Positions 1 through 7,961 of a stretch of DNA of 21,604 nt are shown here, piece by piece. This DNA is from Verrucomicrobiota bacterium (GTDB lineage: Bacteria; Verrucomicrobiota; Verrucomicrobiia; Methylacidiphilales; Verrucolacustridaceae), in the NCBI GenBank assembly GCA_016876055.1, contig VHDM01000012.1:1-21604 (forward strand). The letters run 5' to 3'. Every line of letters begins with the position of its first letter. Position 1 is the stretch's first letter. The translations under genes and the position numbers were made by a program. The notes beneath the pieces were generated by a model. It did not search any database, had not been told where the DNA came from, and worked only from the letters and a program-made list of their open reading frames with translations.

Positions 1-220
1 TAAGGTCCTTTGGCTTCTCTGCGGTAACGAGCAGATGCCAATGGGTGGGCATGGCGCAAAAGGCAAAAACCCTAAAATCGTAGTTTGCCATCGCCTCTAT
101 TAGGGTTCTCATCCACTGGTCATACTCTGATGGCGGCCCGAAAAGTTGTTTTCCTTCAGTTACACGGTTACAGATGTGGTAGATCTGACCGCCAATAATC
201 CTTCGTCGCTTCCTAGCCAT
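1..220 (-). CDS. IS200-like / REP-associated (RAYT) HUH transposase, N-terminal part, cut by window edge
   Basis: Read on the minus strand from an ATG at 218-220, the translation begins MARKRRRIIGGQIYHICNR and runs open to the window edge (73 codons). It contains the motif CAMPTHWHLLVT, which matches the His-hydrophobic-His (HUH) metal-binding motif of Y1 transposases. A Tyr-His pair near the N terminus (IYHICNR) is also typical. These enzymes nick single-stranded DNA at hairpins and move IS200/IS605 elements or REP-type palindromes. The catalytic tyrosine would lie beyond the left edge, so integrity cannot be judged. The AT-rich leader and short direct repeats just upstream (334-387) fit a mobile module. 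Assignment to RAYT rather than true IS200 is inferred from the N-terminal style. Confidence 0.85.
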   Translation of the reverse strand, partial: MARKRRRIIGGQIYHICNRVTEGKQLFGPPSEYDQWMRTLIEAMANYDFRVFAFCAMPTHWHLLVTAEKPKDL

Positions 221-333
221 ATAGGATAAGACCTAATTTTCTGAAACTGGATGCGGTAAAATTTATAAAACTTAAAAAAAGACCTTAAAAATTTTCCATC
301 AATGACATAAAAAACACTAAAATCCATATTATC

Positions 334-387
334 GGGGTCAGAGGTCGAAAAAGACAGAGGTCGAAAAAGATGGGGTCAGAGGTCGAA
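334..387. repeat. Three copies of a short repeat (core AGAGGTCGAA) upstream of the transposase
   Basis: The core AGAGGTCGAA occurs at 340-349, 356-365 and 378-387. Copies one and three are preceded by GGGGTC, giving GGGGTCAGAGGTCGAA. Copies one and two are followed by AAAGA. The copies lie in the upstream flank of the transposase gene, between its start and the next gene, and spacing is irregular (16 and 22 bases). From memory, similar GGGGTCAGAG-type repeats accompany RAYT/IS200-like genes in other genomes, so these may be cognate target or end sequences of the transposase. That link is inference. The surrounding stretch 221-437 is much richer in A+T than the rest of the window. Confidence 0.7.
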
Positions 388-437
388 TCTAGAAGCTGGC
401 GCTTGAAAAATGGGGGATTGAAAGATGTAATTCTCAA

Positions 438-1787
438 ATGCCTAGCGACCGGATTCTGTTCAACGCTGGGGCGAAGGTGCGGGTGATTCGTGGCAAGGGA
501 AAGCCGCTGCCCAAGAGGAATCTGCTGGCGATTTTTATCAAGGAGATCCGGGTCAATCCGCGGGCGTTCCGATCCAAGGACTTTGGACCCAACCGGGAAG
601 GGGTGCTGGAACTCACCGTAGCCACCGAAAAGACCGTGATCCCTTTCAGCGGATCAGGGCCCATCAACGAAAAGTACCTGCGCAAGATCGCCTATCTGGG
701 TCGGAACCCCGGAGGGATTGGGGTCTCCGTGGGTGTGGTCGAGTCGGATGAGGATTCCCGCCAGAAGCTAGACAAAGCCTCGAATGTTGCCGCGGCCCTT
801 TCAGGATCCTTGCCGGGAGCCAAGACCGGTTGGGGACTGATGATCGGTCCCATCGCCCCCGCCTTCGGCCTGATCGCCGGCTTATTGAAGTTTCTGCGGA
901 CGGGGATCGATGACGATGAGGAGGCGCGGGTTTTTGGCATGATTGAGGATGGGGTGAATCACGGGGACCGGATCGTGGCCGAGTTCAAGCGGGAGGGGCA
1001 AGAGGTGTTCTTTGGGGAGCTTGAAGTTGAAGATTTAGGCGAGCCCACTGCTCAGGCCGGCGGTTTCAGCGTCCGCATCTCCAGCCCGGAGATCTATTTC
1101 GAGGATGTGGAAATCGGCGTGCGCAAAGGTTCTGCCCGGCAAAGTAGGAAAGGCTGGATGAGCCGACCCGATGCGGGCCTGAGTCCCGTGAAATCCGGTG
1201 ACTACTTCCGCCGGATGAAATGGTTCGGCTGCGAGGCCATTGCAGGTATCGCCAGCTTCCGTTACGAAACCCTCCGAGCCAAGGCCTCTGAGGTTCTCAC
1301 CTGGGACAAGGCCGAGATTTTCCAAGCCGCCGCTCCGAGGTTGAAATCCGACCGCCACTGTCTGCCTTTGACTCTATCCTTCAGTCTTCATCCCGACCGT
1401 CCCGACCTCAGCCCGCTGGTGGGCATCACCAACGCTGGTACGGAGTTGGTGGAAGCCTTGCTGGCCGACGGCAGCGACAAGAAGGGCCGGGAGCTCTTTG
1501 GCGATATTGCGCCTTATCTGCGTAAAAGTGCTCCTTCCATAAGTGCCTTGATTGCAGAGATATCTGAAGGAAGATTTTCCCTGTTTTCGATGGAGGGCTT
1601 TCTGGTTCTGCTGCCCAGAGGCCAGAAGGCGGATGTTGGCGAGACAAAAGGACCCCGTCTGTTGCTGGAGTGGAATGAGAAGGACAGCGTCTGGCGGGGG
1701 AAGGTGCGTTCCAAACTGGTTTGGCGAGAGGTGGAGGTGGGGTTGTTCAGTTTTGGAGTGGAAGTGGCGGAGCTTGAAAAGACTTAA
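438..1787 (+). CDS. Protein of unknown function, 449 residues
   Basis: I do not recognise this protein. It has no signal peptide. The N-terminal third is basic and beta-rich (VRVIRGKGK, VLELTVATEK). One clear hydrophobic, glycine/proline-containing stretch lies at about residues 132-153 (around GLMIGPIAPAFGLIAGLL), followed by an acidic run (GIDDDEE). The C-terminal half is mixed, with several aromatic residues and a final beta-like region rich in Trp, Val and Glu. The frame is open for 449 codons and ends two bases before the convergent DUF362 gene. The ATG at 438 has no good ribosome-binding site; a GGGGGA at 412-416 is rather far upstream. The gene directly follows the transposase-associated repeats, so it may be accessory. 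The single hydrophobic segment could insert into a membrane, but this is speculation. Confidence 0.7.
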   Translation: MPSDRILFNAGAKVRVIRGKGKPLPKRNLLAIFIKEIRVNPRAFRSKDFGPNREGVLELTVATEKTVIPFSGSGPINEKYLRKIAYLGRNPGGIGVSVGVVESDEDSRQKLDKASNVAAALSGSLPGAKTGWGLMIGPIAPAFGLIAGLLKFLRTGIDDDEEARVFGMIEDGVNHGDRIVAEFKREGQEVFFGELEVEDLGEPTAQAGGFSVRISSPEIYFEDVEIGVRKGSARQSRKGWMSRPDAGLSPVKSGDYFRRMKWFGCEAIAGIASFRYETLRAKASEVLTWDKAEIFQAAAPRLKSDRHCLPLTLSFSLHPDRPDLSPLVGITNAGTELVEALLADGSDKKGRELFGDIAPYLRKSAPSISALIAEISEGRFSLFSMEGFLVLLPRGQKADVGETKGPRLLLEWNEKDSVWRGKVRSKLVWREVEVGLFSFGVEVAELEKT

Positions 1788-1789
1788 GC

Positions 1790-2956
1790 TTATTTGACGT
1801 TCACAATTTCCATCTTCTTGGGATCGGTATTGCCGGCGCCGACGAGAGTAGCACCGGCCAAATGAGGGACGTTGCCGATTTTGGGGATCGGGGGCACGCC
1901 GGGGCCGGGGTTGAGGCGAAGCTGTTCAAAGCGATCGATGGCCATGGCATCGAGGGCGACCGGATCCTTGGAGGCGAGCAGGATCCCTGGAGTTGCGGCA
2001 AAGTTCGCGTCGAAGGACCGGTTGCCGGCAAACTTGACAACCAGGCCGTCAGAAATGTGTAAGATAGTTTTGGGCTTGAGGGGATCGCTGATGAGGATTT
2101 CTCCAAGCGTGGTATCCTGATCCGAGTTGGGCTTGAGGAGGCGGCGGTTGTTGTCGACGCTGCCCAGCGCGAGGGAAGCGCAGCAACCGTAAATGCCAAG
2201 AGCCGTGTCGCTCGTCATGGTGCCGAGGTTCACCACCTTGACGTCCTTGCGGGTGACCAATTTGGTGTAGAAGGAAAGATTGGGGGTCCGATCGGTGCTG
2301 CCGCCCGGCGGAGCGCCGCCGGGCAGTCCATCGAGAAGGGAGGGTTGGAATTTTAGGTCACCGTAAATGAGTTCTCCCATGACGGGGCTGAAATAGCCCG
2401 GTGTGTCAGGATCCCAACCGAGTCCGGGGATGTCGGAAGTGGGACCAGGTATGACGGCGCGGGTCTGGATTTTCCCCTTGGCGGTGCTGGTCCGAAATCC
2501 AGAGCGCGTCATATCCCGCTCCACTCGGTCCCAAATGATAATATTTTCCGGCTTTACCCCGGCGTCGGTCAGGCTGTCGGTCACCGCGTTGACCACCTCC
2601 TGGCTGGTGCTGGTGCGGGCATCGCCGAGCGCGGCAATTTTCACCGCGACGGTATCGTCGGATTCCAGCCCCAAGTTCTTCCAGATCTCGGCTGGCTTGT
2701 CCTCGCCGGTGAGGGTGGCCAACAGTTTGGTGACGGCCTCCTTCACCGCAGCCGGATTGGGATCGTAGTTGTTGAGAAGGTTGGGATTTTCCAGGTAGGC
2801 GACGCGGGACTTTGTGTCCGAATCTTGGGCGAAGAGAGGGCCGCCCAAAATCAGAGCATAGAATAAAGCCGTGAGAAGGTAGGGCGTGCCTGCGAACGAG
2901 AACGTCCCGCGTGCATGGGAACGCGAAGGGGACAGGAGGCAGACGGGTGGTTTCAC
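1790..2956 (-). CDS. Secreted DUF362 domain protein
   Basis: The mature sequence matches DUF362 proteins. A VAVKIAALGD segment is followed by TSQEVVNAVTDSLTDAGV and then ENIIIWDR, the usual core in which a metal- or cluster-linked family binds an unknown substrate. The C-terminal part has the family-like segment ASKDPVALDAMAIDR. A hydrophobic stretch (LLTALFYALILGG) ending in LFAQ is a signal peptide, so the protein is exported. The start is uncertain. GTG at 2954-2956 gives 388 residues and a long n-region. The frame stays open further upstream, but there it lies antisense to dnaG and looks spurious. No Shine-Dalgarno sequence is visible. There is no ferredoxin-type CxxCxxC cluster motif; the only cysteines I noted are one in the leader and an adjacent pair (GCC). 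The gene is divergent from dnaG and convergent with the unknown gene at 438-1787. Confidence 0.8.
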   Translation of the reverse strand: MKPPVCLLSPSRSHARGTFSFAGTPYLLTALFYALILGGPLFAQDSDTKSRVAYLENPNLLNNYDPNPAAVKEAVTKLLATLTGEDKPAEIWKNLGLESDDTVAVKIAALGDARTSTSQEVVNAVTDSLTDAGVKPENIIIWDRVERDMTRSGFRTSTAKGKIQTRAVIPGPTSDIPGLGWDPDTPGYFSPVMGELIYGDLKFQPSLLDGLPGGAPPGGSTDRTPNLSFYTKLVTRKDVKVVNLGTMTSDTALGIYGCCASLALGSVDNNRRLLKPNSDQDTTLGEILISDPLKPKTILHISDGLVVKFAGNRSFDANFAATPGILLASKDPVALDAMAIDRFEQLRLNPGPGVPPIPKIGNVPHLAGATLVGAGNTDPKKMEIVNVK

Positions 2957-3043
2957 GAAGTTATTAAGATGGGGGAAAGGGGTTTGGTGGGCAACTGGGG
3001 GAAAACGGGTTGTTTCCCTAGCAAGGGATTGGAAAACAGAGGG

Positions 3044-4900
3044 ATGGGATTCTCCGCGGACACCCTGGAAAGGGTCAGACGGGCCAGCGACCTTGTGGAG
3101 GTGGCGGGGTCTTACGTGCAGCTCCGCCGGGTCGGGGTCAATTTCCGCGGGCTCAGCCCGTTTAAAAAGGAAAAGACGCCCTCCTTTTACGTCCACCCGG
3201 ACAAGCAGTTCTTCAAGTGCTTTAGTTCGGGTACCGGCGGTGATGTCTTCCGCTTCGTGATGATGATGGAAGGGCTGGATTTTCCCGCGGCGGTGCGCCG
3301 TTTGGCGGAGCGGGCCGGGGTCCCGGTCGAGGAGGAGCGGGGGACCGGCGGGGGAGGTTCCGGGGGCAGTGGGGCGGAACGGGAGCGGTTGCGGCAAATC
3401 CACGCCTCCCTGGCCATCCATTGGCGCGACCTGTTGCTGCACGATCCGGCGGCGGAGGCGGCCCGGGCCTATCTGCAGGAACGCGCGATTCCCCACGAGT
3501 GGATTTCGCGGTTTGGGCTGGGCTATGCCCCGGCTGCCTGGACGGCGACACTGGAATGGGGAAAACAGAACGGTTTTAGCGAGGAGGAGATGATCGCTTC
3601 CGGAGTGGCGCTGAAGGCCCCGACGGGCCGCGTCTATGACCGGTTCCGCAACCGCCTGATGTTTGCGATCCATGACGAGGGCGGCCGGGTGATCGGATTC
3701 AGCGGCCGGGTGCTGGCGGGAGCCTCCCCGGACGAGCCGAAGTACGTGAACTCGCCCGAGACGGTGCTCTTCAAAAAAGGAAAAGTGCTGTTTGGTTTTG
3801 ATCGGGCGCGCCGGGCGATGGCGGAGACCGGGCGGGCGGTGGTCTGCGAAGGGCAGCTGGACGTGTTGCGCGCGCAGGCGGCCGGTTTTGCCGAAACGGT
3901 GGCCCCGCTGGGTACGGGCTTCACCGAGGATCACGCCAAGCTCATTGGTCGATTTGCCAAGGAAATCATCATCTGTCTGGACGCCGATGCGGCGGGGGAC
4001 CGGGCGGCGGGTCGCTTGGGCGGGGTGTTGGTCGAGGAAGGGCAGGGTTGGGGCGGTTTGGCACGAGCGGAGTTGGGCGTGAAAGTGGTGCGGTTGCCGC
4101 GGGGTGACGATCCGGATTCGCTGATCCGTAAAGGCGGGCCGGAGGGGTTCCGGGGCCGCCTCGAGGAGGCGGTCGATTTTCTGGACTTTTTTGTGGATTG
4201 GCAGACCCAGCAGGAGGGGGTGAGTCCGACCGGCCGTCGCAAGGTGGTGGAGGCGGTGGCAACGCTGTTGGGCAAGGTGGAGAACGCGGTGAGCCGGACG
4301 ACTTTGATCACCAAGGCGGCCATCAAATTGGGCTTGGGGGAGGGTTTGGTGCGGGAAGAGGTGGAGAAATCACGCCGACAGGTGAACTTGCGGGCCGAGC
4401 GCGAATCCGCCGAGGCCAAGGCGGTCGCCGCCACCGCCAAGCCAATGGAGATCCATCCGGTGATCAGGGAGCTGATGCTGCTGGTGATGGGGGCGCCCGC
4501 CCGATTACCGGAGGTGGAGAGGCGAGTGGACGAGGTGTGGCTCAACAACCTGGCGGGCGAGGAACTTTATCTGAAAATCCGCGACCTTTACCGGGAGGAC
4601 GCATGGACCGGTTTGGCGGATCTGCTGCCGCATTTGGACGGACCGGCGCAGGATTTTATCACCGGGCTGGAGGCGGGGGTCTGGGAAAAGCACCCGGAGA
4701 ACGATTGGGACGGTGCCTTGGAGCGGTTGGCGTGGAGGATGGAGGGGGATTTCCTGCGTCGGGAGGCGGAAACCCTGACCGCCCGTCTCCGGAACTTAAA
4801 TCAGGGTGATCCGGACGTGGCGGAAGTGCTTCGCCAGCAAGGGGAATTGCTCAAAAAAAGGGCGCGTTTGACACAGGGAACCGCAAAAGCTAATTCTTGA
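3044..4900 (+). CDS. dnaG: DNA primase DnaG with degenerate zinc site
   Basis: DnaG synthesises RNA primers at the replication fork. The 618-residue length is normal. The N-terminal CHC2 region begins MGFSADTLERVRRASDLVEV and continues into GLSPFKKEKTPSFYV. TOPRIM residues are present: E269 in VVCEGQLD, and D313/D315 in CLDADAAGD. The C-terminal part fits the DnaB-binding region. The ATG at 3044 was chosen because family members start at this point; the frame is open to 2915 but the extra residues have no similarity. The classical zinc ligands (CX2H...CX2C) align with S38, K41, C59 and S62, so only one is kept. A Gly/Ser linker (about 100-110) follows the N-terminal domain. rpoD lies 46 bases downstream, as in the macromolecular-synthesis operon, but rpsU is not upstream. 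Confidence 0.97.
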   Translation: MGFSADTLERVRRASDLVEVAGSYVQLRRVGVNFRGLSPFKKEKTPSFYVHPDKQFFKCFSSGTGGDVFRFVMMMEGLDFPAAVRRLAERAGVPVEEERGTGGGGSGGSGAERERLRQIHASLAIHWRDLLLHDPAAEAARAYLQERAIPHEWISRFGLGYAPAAWTATLEWGKQNGFSEEEMIASGVALKAPTGRVYDRFRNRLMFAIHDEGGRVIGFSGRVLAGASPDEPKYVNSPETVLFKKGKVLFGFDRARRAMAETGRAVVCEGQLDVLRAQAAGFAETVAPLGTGFTEDHAKLIGRFAKEIIICLDADAAGDRAAGRLGGVLVEEGQGWGGLARAELGVKVVRLPRGDDPDSLIRKGGPEGFRGRLEEAVDFLDFFVDWQTQQEGVSPTGRRKVVEAVATLLGKVENAVSRTTLITKAAIKLGLGEGLVREEVEKSRRQVNLRAERESAEAKAVAATAKPMEIHPVIRELMLLVMGAPARLPEVERRVDEVWLNNLAGEELYLKIRDLYREDAWTGLADLLPHLDGPAQDFITGLEAGVWEKHPENDWDGALERLAWRMEGDFLRREAETLTARLRNLNQGDPDVAEVLRQQGELLKKRARLTQGTAKANS

Positions 4901-4946
4901 TGTTTATGTTTCATGCCTTTTTCGTTGATTTGGAGTGTTTTTCCGC

Positions 4947-6791
4947 GTGAAGAAAGTCGCCAAAAGTACAGCTCCCAAGGCCCCAAAATTAGGGCCCACC
5001 CGGGGTAAGATTGCCCCTGCCGCCCATCCGGAAGCGGCGCCGGGCGAGGAGCCGTCCGAAGCCGAACTGATGGCGGTGGAACAGGAGGCTTCGGAAATCA
5101 CCAACGGGGCGGCGGATCCCGCCGTCCACGGTCTTGCCAAGCTGGCGCAGACCCCGGAAAAGCAGGAAAAGCTCCGCGAGCTGATCAAACTGGCCCGGGA
5201 GCAGGGCTATCTCACTTTCGACGATCTGCACGAAGCCCTACCGGAAACCGTCAACCAAGCGGAGCAAGTGGAGGGGGTACTGGTTTTTCTGCGCACTTTT
5301 GAGATCGATGTCATCGAGGCGAGCGAGGTTGATCGTTACAAAAAGCCGGCCCGGGATGAGGAGACGGGCGAGCCGGTCATCGAGGAGAAAGCCGAAAAGC
5401 TGGATATCCTGGACGATCCGGTCCGGATGTATCTCCGCCAAATGGGCCAGGTGCCGTTGCTGACGCGGGAGCAGGAAGTGGAGATCTCCAAGCGGATCGA
5501 GGAGGCGGAAATCGGCGCGGTGCTGCATCTCCACAAGTTCGGCTTCATCGCCAGGGAGTACGTCTCCCTGGGCGAAAAGCTCCTCAATTCCCGGGAGCGG
5601 TTTGATCGGGTCATCCAAGACAAGAAGATCGAGGGCCGGGAAAAATACATGGCGGCCCTCAAGGGTCTCGTCCGTCAGCTCCACCAAACCCACGAGAAGG
5701 CGCATAAGACCTACGGGCGCCTGAGGGAGGCCCGCTCGGGAATCGCGCGGCAGCGGGCCGGCAACGAGCTGAAGAAGCTACAGGACGCCATGGAAAAACT
5801 TTTTGTGAAGTTCTTCTTCAAGCAAAAGGTGCTGGAGGAATTCACCGTCGTCTGTGAAAACACCCACCGTGTTCTCCAGGACAAGACCTCGGAACTGGAA
5901 TCCCTCCTAAAATCCAGGACCCGCAACCGGGTGAGTGATGTCCGCAAGAAAACCCTCAAGGAAGAGATTGAAGAGGTGGAGCATAATGGCCGGCTGAGCC
6001 GGGACGAGTTCTTTGCGCATTACCGTGACCTGCGCGAATGGGTGCGCAAGGCGATGCGCGCCAAGACCGAGATGGTCGAGGCCAACCTGCGGCTGGTCAT
6101 CTCGATTGCCAAGAAATACACGAACCGTGGGCTTTCGTTCCTCGACCTGATCCAAGAGGGGAACATGGGGCTGATGAAGGCGGTGGAGAAATTCGAGTAC
6201 CGGCGCGGCTATAAATTTTCAACCTACGCCACCTGGTGGATCCGGCAGGCGATCACCCGGAGCATCGCCGACCAGGCCCGGACGATCCGCATCCCCGTCC
6301 ACATGATTGAGACAATCAACAAGCTGATGCGCGTGCAGAAGCAGTTGGTGCAAGAGTTTGGCCGGGAACCGACCCCCGAGGAGGTGGCCGACGAAACCGG
6401 CATGCCGGTGGAGCGGGTGCGGGCCGTCCTCAAGATGGCCCAGCAACCGATTTCGCTCCAGGCGCAGGTGGGTGATAGCGATGACACCACCTTTGGTGAT
6501 TTCATCGAGGACAAGAGCGCGGAGAACCCATCCGACATGACGGCCTACTCCATGCTGAAGGAGAAAATCAAGGATGTGTTGGACAGCCTGACTGACCGTG
6601 AACGGGCGGTGCTGGAGCAGCGGTTTGGCCTGGTGGACGGATATTCCCGGACGCTGGAGGAGGTGGGTCGGCAATTCAAGGTGACCCGGGAACGGATCCG
6701 GCAGATTGAAGCGAAGGCGCTGCGCAAGATGCGCCATCCGACGCGGATCAGGCATCTGCGAGGATTCTTGGAAAACGAGCACCAGCTCTAA
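4947..6791 (+). CDS. rpoD: Primary sigma factor RpoD (sigma-70)
   Basis: This is the housekeeping sigma factor that directs RNA polymerase to -35/-10 promoters. All expected parts are present: a region 1.1-like segment (REQGYLTFDDLHEALPE); region 1.2 (DDPVRMYLRQMGQVPLLT); a charged non-conserved insert; region 2 with the core-binding and -10 elements (EANLRLVISIAKKYTNRGL, then STYATWWIRQAITR); region 3 (PTPEEVADETGM); and region 4 with the -35 helix-turn-helix (TLEEVGRQFKVTRERIRQIE). I prefer the GTG at 4947 because GGAG lies at 4932-4935. A GTG at 4935 in the same frame would add four residues but overlaps that ribosome-binding site. The lysine/alanine-rich N terminus is typical of primary sigma factors. 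It is probably co-transcribed with dnaG. Confidence 0.97.
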   Translation: MKKVAKSTAPKAPKLGPTRGKIAPAAHPEAAPGEEPSEAELMAVEQEASEITNGAADPAVHGLAKLAQTPEKQEKLRELIKLAREQGYLTFDDLHEALPETVNQAEQVEGVLVFLRTFEIDVIEASEVDRYKKPARDEETGEPVIEEKAEKLDILDDPVRMYLRQMGQVPLLTREQEVEISKRIEEAEIGAVLHLHKFGFIAREYVSLGEKLLNSRERFDRVIQDKKIEGREKYMAALKGLVRQLHQTHEKAHKTYGRLREARSGIARQRAGNELKKLQDAMEKLFVKFFFKQKVLEEFTVVCENTHRVLQDKTSELESLLKSRTRNRVSDVRKKTLKEEIEEVEHNGRLSRDEFFAHYRDLREWVRKAMRAKTEMVEANLRLVISIAKKYTNRGLSFLDLIQEGNMGLMKAVEKFEYRRGYKFSTYATWWIRQAITRSIADQARTIRIPVHMIETINKLMRVQKQLVQEFGREPTPEEVADETGMPVERVRAVLKMAQQPISLQAQVGDSDDTTFGDFIEDKSAENPSDMTAYSMLKEKIKDVLDSLTDRERAVLEQRFGLVDGYSRTLEEVGRQFKVTRERIRQIEAKALRKMRHPTRIRHLRGFLENEHQL

Positions 6792-6982
6792 TACCTGTTC
6801 CCATCCGCACCAGGAAACCACGGGGGCGGAGGGGCGGCGGAATCAAGTCCTTTGCCTAGGAAAAATTGCCAAGGCCGACGGTTGATGGATTTCCCCCGTG
6901 ATATCAAATTCGCGGCTTTTCGCGGGGGCTCGTTCGGCGCGGGCTTGAGCGTCCCAGAACCGGGGTTAACGTGGAGTTTCCT

Positions 6983-7055
6983 GGGGGTATAGCTCAGTTG
7001 GTAGAGCGTCTCGTTCGCAATGAGAAGGTCAGGGGTTCGAATCCCCTTACCTCCA
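6983..7055 (+). tRNA. tRNA-Ala (anticodon CGC)
   Basis: The 73 bases fold as a complete cloverleaf. The acceptor stem is GGGGGTA/TACCTCC with the G3-U70 wobble pair that identifies alanine tRNAs. The D stem is GCTC/GAGC. The anticodon stem is TCTCG/TGAGA, with loop TTCGCAA and anticodon CGC at 7016-7018, reading GCG codons. The T stem is AGGGG/CCCCT with loop TTCGAAT. The discriminator is A. The 3' CCA is not encoded. A weak promoter-like pair (TTGAGC at 6945-6950, TAACGT at 6967-6972) lies upstream, but this is low-confidence. The gene sits between rpoD and the convergent methyltransferase gene. Confidence 0.97.
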
Positions 7056-7207
7056 AAGGGGAGCGGAAAATTGGGGCGGCGGGGGAGGGCGTAACGATCC
7101 GGAAAAGGGGGGAATCCCAAGCCCGACCTGGTTCTTAGGTTTGGGATGGCTTGGTCCGGGTTGCGGCAAATCGGCCCCCGCGTGCGGTTGGGGAAAGCTG
7201 GTTTGGG

Positions 7208-7879
7208 CTAGCCCCGGACAGCGAGGGTCAGTTGCACCAGCCGAGCTGAAAAGGAGCGGGCAAAGAGAAGCCGCAGGCCGGCGGAGGAGAGTTCACGGTG
7301 CAGGGCCGAAGGATGGGGAAAGGCAACGATGCTTTGGGCCAGGTAGCGGAAGGAATCGCCCTGGCGGGCCACGATCTGAGCGACCCATGGCATGAGATGA
7401 TGCAAATAAAAGTTCCAGAACAGTTTCCACGGCAGGGGCGGGGGGCTGAACTCCAGCAGGCCGAAAACCCCGCCGGGTTGCAGCACCCGGGCGATCTCCT
7501 TCAGGCCGGCCAGCCGGTTGGAAAAGTTACGTAAGCCAAAGGCGATGGTGACGCCGGCCAAACTGCGGTCCGCAAAAGGAAGCCGCAGGCCATCCGCTTC
7601 GGTCAGTTGCGCAAGACCGCGCGCTTGGGCCCGCCTAAGGAGGCCGCGGGAAAAATCGAGCCCGACGACTTGAGCCTTGGGCAGGGCCTCCCGGAGCAGC
7701 ACGGTGACATCGCCCGAGCCACAGGCCAGGTCGAGGATTTTGGAGGGGTTTTGCCGAACCATGGCCGCGACCAATTCCTTCCGCCAACCAACGTCCATGC
7801 CCAGGCTGAAGAGGCGGTTTAACCGGTCGTAATCGGGCGAAAGCTCGTTGAAGAGAGAACGAATGGCCGCGGATTCCAC
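7208..7879 (-). CDS. menG: UbiE/MenG-type quinone methyltransferase
   Basis: This is a class I SAM-dependent methyltransferase of 223 residues, the normal size for the family that C-methylates demethylmenaquinone or the ubiquinone precursor. Near the N terminus, NELSPDYDRLNRLFSLGMD is characteristic of UbiE/MenG. The SAM motif I ILDLACGSGD is at about 48-57. The family signature FGLRNF is at about 114-119, and RVLQPGGVFGLLEFS follows. The GTG start at 7879 has no evident Shine-Dalgarno sequence, but the protein begins where family members do. The gene lies 82 bases after clpC on the same strand and may be read from the same transcript. menG rather than ubiE is chosen because PVC bacteria mostly use menaquinone; the sequence alone does not separate the two. 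Confidence 0.88.
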   Translation of the reverse strand: MESAAIRSLFNELSPDYDRLNRLFSLGMDVGWRKELVAAMVRQNPSKILDLACGSGDVTVLLREALPKAQVVGLDFSRGLLRRAQARGLAQLTEADGLRLPFADRSLAGVTIAFGLRNFSNRLAGLKEIARVLQPGGVFGLLEFSPPPLPWKLFWNFYLHHLMPWVAQIVARQGDSFRYLAQSIVAFPHPSALHRELSSAGLRLLFARSFSARLVQLTLAVRG

Positions 7880-7890
7880 GGACGCAGTTT

Positions 7891-7912
7891 AAGTTGAAGT
7901 TGAAGTTGAAGG
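7891..7912. repeat. Short tandem repeat (AAGTTG)3
   Basis: Three perfect copies of the hexamer AAGTTG, plus a partial fourth, lie between clpC and the UbiE/MenG gene, just upstream of the latter's GTG start on the minus strand. A hexamer array could vary in copy number and change the spacing upstream of the start. No function is shown. Confidence 0.6.
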
Positions 7913-7961
7913 AAGACTGGGGGACCGGGAACCCGGGGGGAACAGCCGCGCCGCGCGGCCC

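Noticed and set aside
2957..3043. rpsU as first gene of the dnaG-rpoD operon
   Set aside because: The gap holds no open frame for S21; the upstream gene is on the opposite strand.
2957..3934. Upstream extension of the DUF362 frame (minus strand)
   Set aside because: It is antisense to dnaG, low in complexity (Arg/Pro/His) and lies before the signal peptide.
6788..7120. A 110-codon minus-strand frame containing IRTPDLLIANETLYQLSYTP
   Set aside because: This is the antisense of tRNA-Ala, a well-known false protein pattern.
7056..7207. A hidden gene or RNA between tRNA-Ala and the UbiE/MenG gene
   Set aside because: I see only GC-rich sequence with no convincing hairpin, start or frame.
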